A stretch of 64,000 nt of DNA from Pseudomonadota bacterium (GTDB taxonomy: Bacteria > Pseudomonadota > Gammaproteobacteria > Steroidobacterales > Steroidobacteraceae). The position numbers and the translations under genes are program-made. The DNA lies in NCBI GenBank assembly GCA_947449495.1, contig CANFSB010000004.1, positions 1 to 64,000 of the forward strand. The letters are read 5' to 3'. The notes below the pieces were generated by a model. The model had not been told where the DNA came from. It made no database searches and saw nothing but the letters and a program-made list of their open reading frames with translations. Shown one piece after another: positions 22,885 through 34,297 of this stretch (within the stretch, counting starts at the first letter, position 1; the number at the start of each line of letters is the position of its first letter).

Positions 22885-25800
22885 CTAGTGAATCTCCTGG
22901 TGCAAGTCCTGGAGCCGGTTCACGTCGACATCATCGACATGACGCAGCGCCTCGCAGCTGGCAAGGCCCGCTGCAAGCGTCGTGTAGTAGGTGATGCGGC
23001 GATGCACTGCCTCTTTGCGGATCGACTTGGATTCGCGCGTGGCCTGCTTGCCCTCGGTGGTATTGACGATCAAGGCGATCTCATCGTTCTTGATCATGTC
23101 GACAATGTGCGGCCGGCCTTCGCTGACCTTGTTGGCGCGACGCACCGGCAATCCAGCTGCGGCAATAACCCGCGCCGTACCCTCGGTGGCAACAATATCG
23201 AAGCCCAACTCGATGAGTGTACGTGCCAGCACAACGGCACCGGGCTTGTCGCCCTCACGCACGCTTAGCAGTGCCAGACCGGTACGCGGCAGAATCACGC
23301 TGGAGGCTGCCTGTGACTTGGCATAGGCCTCGCCGAAGGTGCGGCCAGTCCCCATGACCTCGCCCGTGGACTTCATCTCGGGACCGAGGATCGGATCGGC
23401 CTCGGGGAATTTGACGAAGGGGAACACGGCTTCTTTTACCGAGAAGAACTTCGGGATGCGCTCTTCGGTAGCACCGAGCTCTTTGAGGGTGCGGCCGGTC
23501 ATCAGCTGCGCGCCGATCTTGGCGATGGGACGACCGGTGGCCTTGCTGACAAACGGCGCAGTACGCGATGCGCGCGGATTGACCTCCAGCACATAAACCA
23601 CGCCGCCTTGAATGGCGAACTGGATGTTCATCAGGCCGATGACATTGAGCGCCAGCGCCAGTTGGCGCGTCTGCTTGCGCAGCTCATCCTGAATCTGCGG
23701 CGACAAGCTGTTGGGCGGCAGCGAACAACTGGAGTCACCCGAATGCACACCCGCCTGTTCGACGTGCTCCATGATGCCGCCGATCAGCACATCAGTGCCG
23801 TCACACAGCGCATCCACATCCACTTCAGTGGCTTGATCGAGGAAGCGATCCAGCAGCACCGGACTGTCGTTGCTGACCTTGACCGCGTCGGTCATATACG
23901 CGCGCAGGTCCTCTTCGGCGAACACGACTTCCATCGCACGGCCGCCCAAAACATAGGACGGGCGCACCACCAGCGGGAAGCCGACCTCGCGCGCCAAGGC
24001 CAGGGCCTGATCTTCGGTACGGGCCGTGGCATTGGCAGGCTGTTTGAGTCCCAGCTTGGTGACCAATGCAGAGAAACGCTCGCGATCTTCGGCAATGTCG
24101 ATAGCGTCTGGGCTGGTACCGATGATCGGCGTACCAGCGAGCTCGAGCGCACGGCACAACTTGAGCGGGGTTTGACCCCCGTATTGCACGATGACGCCTT
24201 CAGGCTTTTCCAGGGCCACGATCTCGAGCACGTCTTCGAGAGTCAGGGGCTCAAAGTACAGCCGGTCTGAGGTGTCGAAGTCGGTAGAGACTGTCTCGGG
24301 GTTGCAGTTGACCATGATGGTTTCAAAGCCATCGGCACGCAGTGCCAGCGAGGCATGCACACAGCAGTAGTCGAACTCGATGCCCTGGCCAATGCGATTG
24401 GGTCCACCGCCCAAGATCATGATCTTGCGACGCGACGTTGGCGCAGCCTCGCACTCTTCTTCGTAGGTGCTGTACAGATAAGCGGTAGACGTGGCGAACT
24501 CTGCAGCGCAGGTGTCGACACGCTTATAAACCGGACGCACGCCCTGCGAATGGCGCAACTCGCGCAGCGCCTGTTCTTGCACACCGGTCAGACGCGCCAA
24601 CCGGCTATCGGAGAAGCCCTTGCGCTTAAGACTGCGCATGCGTGCTGCATCCAGCGCTGCACTGCCCTGCTCGGCCACCGCAGACTCTTCAGCGATGAGG
24701 TCGCCGATCTGTGCAAGGAACCAAGGATCGATGCGGCTGAGTTCGTGGATGCGTTCAGCAGTCCAGCCGGCACGAAACGCATCGCCCACATATTGCAGGC
24801 GATTAGGACCGGCAGAACGCAGCTCGTAAGCCAGCTGTGCCGCAGCGTCATCGTCGAGCGGCAACGTCATGATGGGCGAAAGGCCATCGAGCCCGGTCTC
24901 AAGCCCGCGCAAGGCTTTCTGCAGCGATTCCTGGAAGGTGCGGCCGATAGCCATCACCTCACCAACCGATTTCATTTGCGTTGTGAGGCGCGTGTTGGCG
25001 CCTGGGAACTTCTCGAAGGTGAAGCGCGGCACCTTGGTCACGATGTAGTCGATCGACGGCTCAAACGAAGCCGGTGTGCGACCGCCTGTGATGTCGTTGC
25101 GCAGCTCATCCAGCGTATAGCCCACCGCAAGCTTTGCGGCGATCTTGGCGATGGGAAAGCCCGTCGCCTTAGAGGCCAGCGCAGACGAGCGCGACACACG
25201 CGGGTTCATCTCGATGACCAGCAAACGACCATCAGCAGGATTGACAGCGAACTGCACGTTGGAGCCGCCAGTCTCAATGCCGATCTTGCGCAGCACTGCG
25301 ATAGAGGCATCGCGCATGCGCTGGTATTCCTTATCGGTCAGCGTCAACGCCGGAGCGACAGTGATGGAATCGCCGGTGTGCACGCCCATCGGATCGAGAT
25401 TCTCGATCGAGCAGACGATGATGCAATTGTCGAGACGGTCGCGTACGACCTCCATCTCGAACTCCTTCCAACCCAGCACTGACTCTTCGAGCAGCACTTC
25501 GGTAGTCGGTGACGCATCAAGACCACGCGCAACGATGGTTTCGAACTCTTCACGGTTATAGGCAATGCCACCGCCGCTGCCACCCATGGTGAACGACGGG
25601 CGGATGACCACCGGGTAGCCCAGTTGCAGTTGCCCCGCGTTGGCCTCTTCCATGGTGTGCGCGATGAAGGCGCGCGGAGTTTCCAAGCCGATATCGGTCA
25701 TGGCATGGCGGAACTTCTCGCGATCCTCGGCCATGTCGATGGCTTCACGCGACGCAGCGATGAGTTCCACGCCATAGCGTTCAAGCACACCCTCTCGCAC

Positions 25801-26106
25801 CAGGTCCAGTGCCGTGTTGAGCGCGGTCTGACCACCCATGGTGGGCAGCAGTGCATCGGGGCGTTCTTTTTGGATGATGCTGGCGACGGTGCGCCAGTTG
25901 ACCGGCTCGATGTAGATGGCATCGGCCATCTCGGGGTCGGTCATGATGGTGGCGGGATTAGAGTTGACCAGGATGACCCGGTAACCCTCCTCGCGCAGCG
26001 CCTTACAGGCTTGGGCGCCAGAGTAATCAAACTCGCAGGCCTGACCGATAACGATCGGGCCGGCGCCGATGATGAGGATGCTCTTGATGTCTGTACGACG
26101 TGGCAT
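22885..26106 (-). CDS. carB: Carbamoyl-phosphate synthase large subunit
   Basis: 1073 aa; duplicated ATP-grasp; [37 protein letters not shown]. Confidence 0.98.
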   Translation of the reverse strand: MPRRTDIKSILIIGAGPIVIGQACEFDYSGAQACKALREEGYRVILVNSNPATIMTDPEMADAIYIEPVNWRTVASIIQKERPDALLPTMGGQTALNTALDLVREGVLERYGVELIAASREAIDMAEDREKFRHAMTDIGLETPRAFIAHTMEEANAGQLQLGYPVVIRPSFTMGGSGGGIAYNREEFETIVARGLDASPTTEVLLEESVLGWKEFEMEVVRDRLDNCIIVCSIENLDPMGVHTGDSITVAPALTLTDKEYQRMRDASIAVLRKIGIETGGSNVQFAVNPADGRLLVIEMNPRVSRSSALASKATGFPIAKIAAKLAVGYTLDELRNDITGGRTPASFEPSIDYIVTKVPRFTFEKFPGANTRLTTQMKSVGEVMAIGRTFQESLQKALRGLETGLDGLSPIMTLPLDDDAAAQLAYELRSAGPNRLQYVGDAFRAGWTAERIHELSRIDPWFLAQIGDLIAEESAVAEQGSAALDAARMRSLKRKGFSDSRLARLTGVQEQALRELRHSQGVRPVYKRVDTCAAEFATSTAYLYSTYEEECEAAPTSRRKIMILGGGPNRIGQGIEFDYCCVHASLALRADGFETIMVNCNPETVSTDFDTSDRLYFEPLTLEDVLEIVALEKPEGVIVQYGGQTPLKLCRALELAGTPIIGTSPDAIDIAEDRERFSALVTKLGLKQPANATARTEDQALALAREVGFPLVVRPSYVLGGRAMEVVFAEEDLRAYMTDAVKVSNDSPVLLDRFLDQATEVDVDALCDGTDVLIGGIMEHVEQAGVHSGDSSCSLPPNSLSPQIQDELRKQTRQLALALNVIGLMNIQFAIQGGVVYVLEVNPRASRTAPFVSKATGRPIAKIGAQLMTGRTLKELGATEERIPKFFSVKEAVFPFVKFPEADPILGPEMKSTGEVMGTGRTFGEAYAKSQAASSVILPRTGLALLSVREGDKPGAVVLARTLIELGFDIVATEGTARVIAAAGLPVRRANKVSEGRPHIVDMIKNDEIALIVNTTEGKQATRESKSIRKEAVHRRITYYTTLAAGLASCEALRHVDDVDVNRLQDLHQEIH

Positions 26107-26109
26107 GGT

Positions 26110-27285
26110 TCAGGCGTCCGGTGCGCGGGTGGCGGCGGCAGCGCTCGCCTTCTCGTGCTGACGACTGGTCATGGCGTTGATGAAACGCTCGAACAGCGGC
26201 AGCAGATCATGGGGACCGGGGCTGGCCTCTGGGTGACCCTGGAAGCTGAACGCGGGCCGGTCGAGCAGGCGGATGCCTTGCAGCGAACCGTCGAACAGCG
26301 ACACATGGGTGACCTTGACGTTGGCCGGCAACGATTCGGGATCAACGGCAAAGCCGTGATTCTGGCTGGTGATATACACACGACCGTTCTCGACGTCTTG
26401 CACCGGATGATTGGCACCGTGGTGACCGAACTTCATCTTGAGCGTGCGGCCACCGGCAGCCAGACCCAGCAACTGATGACCCAGGCAGATGCCAAACACC
26501 GGCAGACGGGTCTCGAGGATTTGCTTGATGGCGGTGATTGCATAGTCACAGGGCTCCGGGTCGCCCGGACCGTTGGACAGAAACACGCCGTCTGGCTTGA
26601 GCGCCAGCACATCTGCCGCAGAAGTTTGGGCCGGCACGACGGTGATGCGGCAGCCAGCATCGGCAAGCAAGCGCAGGATGTTGCGCTTGATGCCAAAGTC
26701 ATAAGCGACCACATGCAGACGCGCCAGATTGCGTTCACCCGGAGCGCGCTGCGGCGCCCAAAGCGTGCCTTCGTTCCACTGATAGGTTTCGATGGTCGAC
26801 ACCACCTTGGCCAAGTCCATGCCCTGCAGGCCTGGGAAGGCTCGTGCCTGCGCTAGCGCTGCGGCTTCATCAATGCCCTCACCGGCCATGATGCAACCGG
26901 CCTGCGAGCCTTTTTCGCGAAGGATGCGCGTAAGACGACGGGTGTCGATGTCGGCGATGGCAACGGTGTTGCCACGCTTGAGGTAATCGGCCAACGACAG
27001 CGTCGAGCGCCAGTTGCTGGTCAGTAGAGGCAGATCGCGGATGACCAGACCGGCAGCAGCCAATTCGCCGGACTCTTGGTCTTCGGGTGTGGTGCCGGTG
27101 TTACCGATATGAGGACAGGTCAGGGTGACGATCTGGCGGGTATAGGAGGGATCGCTGAGGATCTCCTGATAGCCGGTCATGGAGGTGTTGAACACCACCT
27201 CGCCGATGGTACTGCCCGAAACGCCGATTGATCGGCCTCTGAAAATGCTTCCGTCCGCCAATGCCAATAGTGCAGGTGCGCTCAC
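26110..27285 (-). CDS. carA: Carbamoyl-phosphate synthase small subunit
   Basis: Class I GATase [15 protein letters not shown]; probable GTG start ([17 protein letters not shown]). Confidence 0.96.
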   Translation of the reverse strand: MSAPALLALADGSIFRGRSIGVSGSTIGEVVFNTSMTGYQEILSDPSYTRQIVTLTCPHIGNTGTTPEDQESGELAAAGLVIRDLPLLTSNWRSTLSLADYLKRGNTVAIADIDTRRLTRILREKGSQAGCIMAGEGIDEAAALAQARAFPGLQGMDLAKVVSTIETYQWNEGTLWAPQRAPGERNLARLHVVAYDFGIKRNILRLLADAGCRITVVPAQTSAADVLALKPDGVFLSNGPGDPEPCDYAITAIKQILETRLPVFGICLGHQLLGLAAGGRTLKMKFGHHGANHPVQDVENGRVYITSQNHGFAVDPESLPANVKVTHVSLFDGSLQGIRLLDRPAFSFQGHPEASPGPHDLLPLFERFINAMTSRQHEKASAAAATRAPDA

Positions 27286-27358
27286 TCGTTGATCCCCGCT
27301 GTGATGTTGCGGCTGATCCGGATGTCGGTCATGGCTTTCCAGGTGCTGGATGCACAAA

Positions 27359-27430
27359 GCGGGAGGAGTTCTTGTGGAACGCCCTCCCGCTGTGCGCGGA
27401 CTAACCCGTAACGGGATGTAACGGATTAGT
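27359..27430 (-). promoter_or_regulatory. Tandem hairpins in the carA 5' leader / dapB-carA intergenic region
   Basis: GCGGGAGG (27359-27366) pairs with CCTCCCGC (27383-27390), inner GTTC/GAAC; second palindromic segment ACTAACCCGTAACGGG...TTAGT (27400-27430). Confidence 0.45.
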
Positions 27431-27552
27431 TGAAAAGTTTAAGGATGAGAGGCGGTCCTGTCTACGGCAAATTGACCGTGAACACCTCAAAAAGGCGCTT
27501 GACAGAGCTTTCGTCACGCGATCTTGACAATTTCAAGAAAAGCAGCGCGACC

Positions 27553-28362
27553 TTATGTTTTTATTGACAAAACGTCAGACATTTCATAGCGCCCTGCCGG
27601 CTTGCCGGCCAGCCAGGAAGCCCCCGTGAGGGCCCCGCGGGCAAACAGGGTACGGTCGGTTGCCACGTGTTCAAGAAGCAATTGTTCGCCCGGCCCCAGG
27701 AACCTTACCTGGTGCTCGCCGACCACATCGCCCCCGCGTGCCACAGAAAACCCGATGCTGCCAGGCTGACGTGGCCCAGCGACCGCACCAGTCAGTTGCA
27801 CAGGCTCGGCCAAGCTGATGCCACGGCCCTGCGCAGCAGCCCTGCCCAATACCAGCGCCGTGCCGGAAGGCGCATCGACCTTGTGCTTGTGGTGAGACTC
27901 GAAGATTTCGATGTCATAGCCGTCGGGCAATGCGGCCGCAGCGCGACGCACCAGCGCCAGCAGCACGTTGAGAGCCAGACTGGTGTTGGCCGCAACGAGT
28001 ATCGGAATGCGCGCAGCTGCGGCATCGACTGCGGCAAACGTTGCAGCATCCAAGCCCGTGGTACCGATGAACAGCGGCACCTGTGCTGCCACACATGCAT
28101 CGATGTGACTGCGTGTTACTGCGGCCGATGAGAAATCGATGACCACATTGGCACCGCGAACACTTGCGGCTACATCGGTGCCTACAGTGATTCCCAACGC
28201 ACCAACACCAGCCTGTACGCCTGCGTCCTGTCCCACGCCAGGGTCGCCTTCGTTAGTCAACGCAGCATGCAACTGCAACGGTGCAAACTCTGCCATAGCG
28301 CGCAGCATGGCCTGGCCCATACGACCGGTCGCACCAATGATTGCAACGCGCACCACGCTCAC
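27553..28362 (-). CDS. dapB: 4-hydroxy-tetrahydrodipicolinate reductase
   Basis: [20 protein letters not shown]...[16 protein letters not shown]. Confidence 0.97.
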   Translation of the reverse strand: MSVVRVAIIGATGRMGQAMLRAMAEFAPLQLHAALTNEGDPGVGQDAGVQAGVGALGITVGTDVAASVRGANVVIDFSSAAVTRSHIDACVAAQVPLFIGTTGLDAATFAAVDAAAARIPILVAANTSLALNVLLALVRRAAAALPDGYDIEIFESHHKHKVDAPSGTALVLGRAAAQGRGISLAEPVQLTGAVAGPRQPGSIGFSVARGGDVVGEHQVRFLGPGEQLLLEHVATDRTLFARGALTGASWLAGKPAGRYEMSDVLSIKT

Positions 28363-29513
28363 TTGGCAGTCCCTGCTGCAAAGAACTTCTTCACGCCCTC
28401 AAAAAAACCTTCTTCGCGGGGTGAATGTTCGCCGCCCTCATCTTTGCGCAGTGATGCATCAAAGCGCTTGAGCAGTTCGCGCTGATCAGCATTGAGTTTG
28501 ACCGGTGTCTCGACCATCACTTTGCAGAAAAGGTCACCGCGCGCGCCACCACGCACAGGCTTTACGCCCTTGTCGCGCAAGCGAAACACGCGGCCCGACT
28601 GCGTCTCAGCGGGAATCTTGAGTGCCACCTGACCATCGAGCGTCGGCACGATGATCGTGCCCCCGAGCACCACAGTGGCAAAACTCACCGGCACCTCACA
28701 GTGCAGATGCTCGGCCTCGCGCTCAAAGATCTCGTGCTCACGCACGCGCACTTCGACATACAGATCACCGGCAGGACCACCATTGCGCCCTGCCTCGCCC
28801 TCGCCACCCAAGCGGATGCGATCGCCGGTGTCGACACCGGCAGGCACTTTGACAGCAAGCTTTTTGCTGCGGCGCACACGACCCTGACCCAGGCATGTAT
28901 CGCAGGGATTCTTAACAATCTTGCCGCTGCCGCGGCACCGCGGACACGGCTGCTGCAACTGGAAGAAGCCCTGGGTGATGCGCACCTGACCTGCGCCATT
29001 GCAGGTATCGCAGGTGCTGGGATTAGACCCCTTGGCTGCACCGCTACCTTTACAGGTCTCGCACTCACACAGCTTGGCCACATCGATTTCGATTGCCGCG
29101 CCAAACACCGCTTGATTGAGATCCAGCTCCAGCTCATAGCGCAGATCTGCGCCGCGGAACACACCATTGGAACGGCCGCCGCCGCCGCCTCGGCCACCCC
29201 CAAAGATGTCACCGAACACATCACCGAAAATATCGCTGAAGCCCTCGCCGGGATTCATGCCAGCGCCGCCACCACCACCGCGGCCGCCTTCAAGGCCCGC
29301 ATGTCCATACTGATCGTAGACAGCTTTTTTCTGTGCGTCGGAGAGTACTTCGTAGGCCTCTTTGGCCTCTTTGAACTTGTCTTCAGCGCTCTTGTCATCC
29401 GGATTGCGATCCGGATGAAAGCGTTGTGCGGCGCGCCGATAGGCTTTCTTGATGTCTGCCTCGGACGCGCCGCGCTCCAACTCCAGGACGGCGTAATAAT
29501 CGCGTTTAGCCAT
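28359..29513 (-). CDS. dnaJ: Chaperone DnaJ
   Basis: J-domain with HPD, G-rich linker, four CxxCxGxG-type zinc repeats. Confidence 0.97.
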   Translation of the reverse strand: MAKRDYYAVLELERGASEADIKKAYRRAAQRFHPDRNPDDKSAEDKFKEAKEAYEVLSDAQKKAVYDQYGHAGLEGGRGGGGGAGMNPGEGFSDIFGDVFGDIFGGGRGGGGGRSNGVFRGADLRYELELDLNQAVFGAAIEIDVAKLCECETCKGSGAAKGSNPSTCDTCNGAGQVRITQGFFQLQQPCPRCRGSGKIVKNPCDTCLGQGRVRRSKKLAVKVPAGVDTGDRIRLGGEGEAGRNGGPAGDLYVEVRVREHEIFEREAEHLHCEVPVSFATVVLGGTIIVPTLDGQVALKIPAETQSGRVFRLRDKGVKPVRGGARGDLFCKVMVETPVKLNADQRELLKRFDASLRKDEGGEHSPREEGFFEGVKKFFAAGTAK

Positions 29514-29545
29514 GCGTGCTTCTCACCGTCCCGGGCGTCGGCCGG

Positions 29546-31489
29546 TTACGACCGGCCGGGGCCCTTGTCCTTCACTTCTTCGAACTCGGCATCGACGATA
29601 TCGTCCTTGCCCGGTGACGCACCCGCATCACCTGCCGCACTGCCCTGCGCAGCGCCACCCTCGGCACCACCCGGGCCAGCCGCAGCCAGCTGCGCGAGTG
29701 TGGCAGAAGCCTGCGCCAACGCCTCAGCCTTCTTATCGATGGCATCGCGATCTTCGCCCTTGAGCGCTGTGCGCAAATCCGACACAGCCGACTCGATCTT
29801 CGAACGCTCTTCGCCAGGCACCTTCTCACCGACCTCGGCCAAGCTCTTCTCAACGGTATGCAGCAGGCCATCGGCCTTGTTGCGCGTCTCAACCAGCTCG
29901 CGGAACTTCTTGTCTTCGGCGGCATGCGCCTCGGCATCGGACACCATGCGCTTGATCTCGTCCTCGGTCAGACCCGACGAGGCACGAATAACGATCTTCT
30001 GCTCTTTGCCAGTGCCCTTGTCCTTGGCCGACACATTGAGGATGCCGTTGGCATCGATATCGAAGGTGACCTCGACCTGCGGCATGCCGCGCGGTGCGGC
30101 AGCGATGTCGCTAAGATCAAAGCGACCCAGCGACTTGTTGTCGGCGGCGCGATCACGTTCACCCTGCAACACGTGAATGGTCACAGCCGTCTGGTTGTCA
30201 TCGGCGGTCGAGAACACCTGCGAGGCCTTGGTCGGGATCGTGGTGTTCTTCTCGATCAGCTTGGTCATCACCGAGCCGAGCGTCTCGATACCCAGCGACA
30301 ACGGCGTCACATCGAGCAACAGCACGTCCTTGACCTCACCGGCCAACACGCCTGCCTGCACGGCTGCGCCCACAGCGACGGCCTCGTCCGGGTTCACATC
30401 GCGGCGCGGCTCTTGACCGAAGAAGTCTTTGACGTACTTCTGCACCAGCGGCATGCGTGTCTGACCACCGACCAGAATGACCTCGGCCACGTCGCTAGCC
30501 GACAGGCCTGCATCCTTGAGCGCTACCTTGCAGGGCTCCATCGTGCGCTTGACCAGATCCTCAACGATCGACTCGAGCTTGGCGCGCGTGAGCTTGACGC
30601 TCAGATGCTTGGGGCCCGAGGCATCGGCCGTGATGTACGGCAGGTTCACATCGGTCTGCTGACTGGAAGACAACTCGATCTTGGCCTTCTCGCCAGCCTC
30701 TTTGAGGCGCTGCACGGCCAAAGGATCCTTGCGCACATCAACGCCGGATTCCTTGAGGAACTCGTCGGCCAAGAAATTGATGATGCGCTGGTCGAAGTCT
30801 TCACCACCCAAGAAGGTGTCACCATTGGTCGACAACACCTCGAACTGCCGCTCGCCATCCACCTCGGCAATTTCGATGATCGACACGTCGAACGTGCCAC
30901 CACCTAAGTCATACACGGCAATCTTGCGATCACCACCGGCCTTGTCCATGCCATAGGCCAGCGCCGCTGCAGTGGGCTCGTTGATGATGCGCTTGACGTT
31001 CAGTCCTGCGATACGCCCGGCATCCTTGGTGGCCTGACGCTGCGAATCATTGAAGTAGGCCGGCACCGTGATGACGGCCTCGGTGACTTCTTCGCCCAGA
31101 TAATCTTCAGCGGTCTTTTTCATCTTGGCCAGCACACGTGCCGACACTTCCGGCGGCGCCATGTTCTTACCCTGGGCCTCGACCCAAGCATCGCCATTAT
31201 CCGCTGCCACAATCTTGTACGGGACCATGTCGATATCGCGCTGCACCACCGCATCTTTGAATTTGCGGCCGATGAGGCGCTTGACGGCAAACAGCGTGTT
31301 GCGCGGATTGGTGACTGCCTGGCGCTTGGCCGACTGACCCACCACCACTTCGTCGTCCTTGGTAAAGGCGACGATCGACGGCGTCGTACGGTCGCCCTCG
31401 CTGTTCTCAATCACGCGGGCTTTGCCGCCTTCCATGATGGCGACGCAGGAGTTGGTCGTGCCCAGGTCAATGCCGATGATCTTGCCCAT
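29546..31489 (-). CDS. dnaK: Chaperone DnaK
   Basis: [22 protein letters not shown]...; C-terminal acidic tail. Confidence 0.98.
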   Translation of the reverse strand: MGKIIGIDLGTTNSCVAIMEGGKARVIENSEGDRTTPSIVAFTKDDEVVVGQSAKRQAVTNPRNTLFAVKRLIGRKFKDAVVQRDIDMVPYKIVAADNGDAWVEAQGKNMAPPEVSARVLAKMKKTAEDYLGEEVTEAVITVPAYFNDSQRQATKDAGRIAGLNVKRIINEPTAAALAYGMDKAGGDRKIAVYDLGGGTFDVSIIEIAEVDGERQFEVLSTNGDTFLGGEDFDQRIINFLADEFLKESGVDVRKDPLAVQRLKEAGEKAKIELSSSQQTDVNLPYITADASGPKHLSVKLTRAKLESIVEDLVKRTMEPCKVALKDAGLSASDVAEVILVGGQTRMPLVQKYVKDFFGQEPRRDVNPDEAVAVGAAVQAGVLAGEVKDVLLLDVTPLSLGIETLGSVMTKLIEKNTTIPTKASQVFSTADDNQTAVTIHVLQGERDRAADNKSLGRFDLSDIAAAPRGMPQVEVTFDIDANGILNVSAKDKGTGKEQKIVIRASSGLTEDEIKRMVSDAEAHAAEDKKFRELVETRNKADGLLHTVEKSLAEVGEKVPGEERSKIESAVSDLRTALKGEDRDAIDKKAEALAQASATLAQLAAAGPGGAEGGAAQGSAAGDAGASPGKDDIVDAEFEEVKDKGPGRS

Positions 31490-31530
31490 GAGTGCTATCC
31501 CCGAAAGTTCAAATAAAGAAGATGTGTTGT

Positions 31531-31558
31531 CTGTGGTGCCGATACAGCGTTATTCAAG
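31531..31558 (-). promoter_or_regulatory. Candidate RpoH (sigma32)-type promoter upstream of dnaK
   Basis: Minus strand CCCTTGAA (-35), 14-nt gap, CACCACAG (weak match to CCCCATnT) between grpE and dnaK. Confidence 0.4.
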
Positions 31559-31591
31559 GGGCGCGCCAGCATGGCCCGCCGCCTTAGCGCC

Positions 31592-32146
31592 TCAGTCCGG
31601 CTGTTTGGCCACGATGACCCGCGCCGGCCGCAGCAAGCGCCCGTGCAACAGATAGCCCCGCTGCACCACCGCCAAGACCGAGTTGGGCTCGGCTGTGTTG
31701 GAGGGCTGCATGACCATCGCCTCATGTTGCTCGGGGTTGAAAGGCTCGCCCAGCGGGTCTAACCCGGTGATGGCAAAGCGCTCAAAAGCCTTAGCCAGTA
31801 GTTTGACCGTGGCCTCCTGTCCCGCCAGCAGACTCTGCGGGTCACCGCGACCGGCATTGGCCAGCGCCAGCTCGAGGCTGTCGTTGACGGCCAGCAGCTC
31901 TACAGCCAGCTTTTCGATGCCAAAGCGATGCGCCTGCTCGACCTCTCGGGCGGCACGCTTGCGTACGTTGTCCAGTTCAGCCACGGCGCGCAGCGCCTGG
32001 TCACGGGCGGTGTGTGCCTGGCCCTGGGCCTCGGCCAGCGCAGCCTGCAATTGGAGTATCTCGGCCGCCATGGGATCGAGGGCTGCCTGCTCTGCAGCAG
32101 GCGGCGCAGCGGCGCCGGTGCTGTCATCCGACGGGGTCGACGACAT
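31592..32146 (-). CDS. grpE: Nucleotide exchange factor GrpE
   Basis: RAVAELDNVRKRAAREVEQAHRFGIEKLAVELLAVNDSLELAL...FNPEQHEAM. Confidence 0.95.
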   Translation of the reverse strand: MSSTPSDDSTGAAAPPAAEQAALDPMAAEILQLQAALAEAQGQAHTARDQALRAVAELDNVRKRAAREVEQAHRFGIEKLAVELLAVNDSLELALANAGRGDPQSLLAGQEATVKLLAKAFERFAITGLDPLGEPFNPEQHEAMVMQPSNTAEPNSVLAVVQRGYLLHGRLLRPARVIVAKQPD

Positions 32147-32187
32147 AAAGATGCTCCTGAATGCGGAAGTTCGCCCCTTAGTGGGGG

Positions 32188-33249
32188 CTAGCGGCGCGGA
32201 TTCAATGCCGAGCCGAGTAATTTGGCAGTGAGATCTACCACGGGGATAACGCGCTCGTAGGCCATGCGGGTCGGACCAATGACGCCGAGCACCCCGACAG
32301 CGCCCGAATCGGTGCTGTAGGGGGCCGTGATGATGCTGCAATCGCCCAATATTTCGTGGCCGGATTCCTGGCCGATGAAGATTTGGACGCCCTGGCCACG
32401 GATGCTCAGGTCCAGCAGATTGAGCAGGTCGCGCTTCTCGTTGAAGGACTCAAACAGGCGCCGCAGTTTGTCGACGCTGGAAAGTTCGGAAAAACCCATC
32501 AGGTTGGTCTGCCCGGCAATCACGTATTCCATGCCCTGTACTGCCGTCGGGGTCGGAAACAGCTGCTGCGCCATGGTCACCGAATCGAGCATGCCTTGGT
32601 TCAAGCGTTCGCGCGTGGCCGCCAGGTCGTTGAGCATTTCCTGGCGCACCTGGTCCAGCGTACGGCCACGAAACTGTTCGTTGAGCAGCACCGCGGCACG
32701 CCGCAGCTCTTCGGGCGAGTAATGACGGTCCAGCTGCAAAATGCGGTTTTGCACCTCGCGATCGTCAAACACCAGGATGGCCAGCACGCGATTTTCTGAC
32801 AGTGCGACAAACTCTATCTGCGTGACCGAAGCGGCCTCTGTGGAGGGCAACGTGACCAACCCGGCCATCTGCGTGAGGCTGGACAGCAGCAGGGAAGCCG
32901 CCGACACCAGTGCCCGCGAGTCTTCTGCATCCCCCAATCGACGGCGGATATCGGCCTCGGCTGCCTGCTCCAGCGGCTGCACACGCAGTAGCGTGTCGAC
33001 AAAAAACCGATAGCCCTTGGGGGTGGGGATGCGGCCGGCCGAGGTGTGGGGCGAGGCGACAAAGCCGCCCTCTTCCAGGTCGGCCATAACATTGCGAATG
33101 GTCGCAGCGCTGAGATTCATGCCCGAATCGCGCGACAGACTGCGCGAACCTACGGGCTGCCCGTCACGCACATAGCTTTCGACGAGCACCCGCAGCAACT
33201 GCTGCGCACGCTCACCCAAAGGCGCGTCATCTCGGGAATCGCTGCTCAT
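32188..33249 (-). CDS. hrcA: Heat-inducible transcription repressor HrcA
   Basis: ERAQQLLRVLVESYVRDGQPVGSRSLSRDSGMNLSAATIRNVMADLEEGGFVASPHTSAGRIPTPKGYRFFVD. Confidence 0.96.
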   Translation of the reverse strand: MSSDSRDDAPLGERAQQLLRVLVESYVRDGQPVGSRSLSRDSGMNLSAATIRNVMADLEEGGFVASPHTSAGRIPTPKGYRFFVDTLLRVQPLEQAAEADIRRRLGDAEDSRALVSAASLLLSSLTQMAGLVTLPSTEAASVTQIEFVALSENRVLAILVFDDREVQNRILQLDRHYSPEELRRAAVLLNEQFRGRTLDQVRQEMLNDLAATRERLNQGMLDSVTMAQQLFPTPTAVQGMEYVIAGQTNLMGFSELSSVDKLRRLFESFNEKRDLLNLLDLSIRGQGVQIFIGQESGHEILGDCSIITAPYSTDSGAVGVLGVIGPTRMAYERVIPVVDLTAKLLGSALNPRR

Positions 33250-33391
33250 CTTCGTCCGCTCTCCATATGCACCAGCCAAAAAAATTGCCCTGTGCCACTG
33301 CCCGCGTCAAGCAACCAAGGCGACAGTATGCCGCCAAACGACACAGTAACCGACGCTGTGGCACAGCTGCTGCACGTGCTAAAAAGAACCC

Positions 33392-34285
33392 ATGGACCAA
33401 ACCGTCACCACTTGCGCCCTGCTGGGCCGTTTCGAAGACTCCGGGGTTGCCGAAGCCGCCGCCGCCCTGCTGCCCGCCTTGGCCCAGCGCGGACTGGTGA
33501 CGCTGGTTCAAAACTCAGCCGATTGGCAGCGCTTTGCCGATCAGGTGCAGGCCGTGGACGATGCACAGCTGCTGGAGCGGGCGCAGCTGGGCATCGTCAT
33601 CGGCGGTGACGGCTCGCTGCTCTATGCCGCCCGGCTGGTAGCCCAGGCGGGCATCCCGCTGCTGGGCATCAACCGCGGCCGGCTAGGCTTTCTCACCGAT
33701 GTCATGCCGCAGGACATGCTCGACAGCCTCGATGCCGCTCTGCAAGGCCGCTGCAGCGTCGACAAACGACCGCTGCTCGATGCCCGCATCCTCTCGCCCA
33801 ACCGCCAGCCGCCGCGCCAGCTGGCACTCAACGATGTGGTGCTCTCCAAATGGGACACCGGCCGCATCCTCGACTTCGAGACCAGCATCGACGGCAGCTT
33901 CCTCAACAGCCACGGCGGCGACGGCTTGGTGGTCGCCAGCGCTACCGGCTCAACAGCCTATGCACTCTCCTGTGGCGGGCCCATCGTCGCACCCGACCTG
34001 GACGTGCTGGTGATGGTGCCCATCTGCCCGCACACGCTGTCCGACCGTCCCATCGTGGTGTCGCGCCACTCACGCATCGCCGTCACCTTGCACGAACGGG
34101 CTGGCACTCGCGCCCAGGTCACCTGCGACGGTGTGATCTGCGACGAACTGCTGCCCGGTGAGCAACTCCTCATCACGCCGGCCATCGAACAATTGACCCT
34201 GCTGCACCCACCCGGCTACGACTACTTCCGCCTGCTGCGCGCCAAACTGCATTGGGGCCGCGCGGGTCTGGACCACCAGCGCTAG
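33392..34285 (+). CDS. nadK: NAD kinase
   Basis: GIVIGGDGSLLYAARLVAQAGIPLLGINRGRLGFLTDV...SATGSTAYALSCGGPIV. Confidence 0.97.
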   Translation: MDQTVTTCALLGRFEDSGVAEAAAALLPALAQRGLVTLVQNSADWQRFADQVQAVDDAQLLERAQLGIVIGGDGSLLYAARLVAQAGIPLLGINRGRLGFLTDVMPQDMLDSLDAALQGRCSVDKRPLLDARILSPNRQPPRQLALNDVVLSKWDTGRILDFETSIDGSFLNSHGGDGLVVASATGSTAYALSCGGPIVAPDLDVLVMVPICPHTLSDRPIVVSRHSRIAVTLHERAGTRAQVTCDGVICDELLPGEQLLITPAIEQLTLLHPPGYDYFRLLRAKLHWGRAGLDHQR

Positions 34286-34297
34286 GAACGCGTCGCT

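Noticed and set aside
24355-26856. Long plus-strand ORFs (375 aa and 410 aa) opposite carB/carA
   Set aside because: Antisense to clearly conserved genes, no recognisable domains; typical spurious ORFs in GC-rich DNA.
28701-30907. 491-aa and 349-aa plus-strand ORFs opposite dnaJ/dnaK
   Set aside because: Mirror-frame ORFs generated by strong codon bias of dnaK/dnaJ; no RBS or domain evidence.
31488-31498. GAGTGCTA at the dnaK start resembling half a CIRCE element
   Set aside because: Only one half-site; no TTAGCACTC partner at 9-nt spacing.
33327-33380. CACAGT...CTGTG dyad upstream of nadK-recN considered as a LexA box
   Set aside because: Spacing and orientation do not fit CTGT-N8-ACAG.
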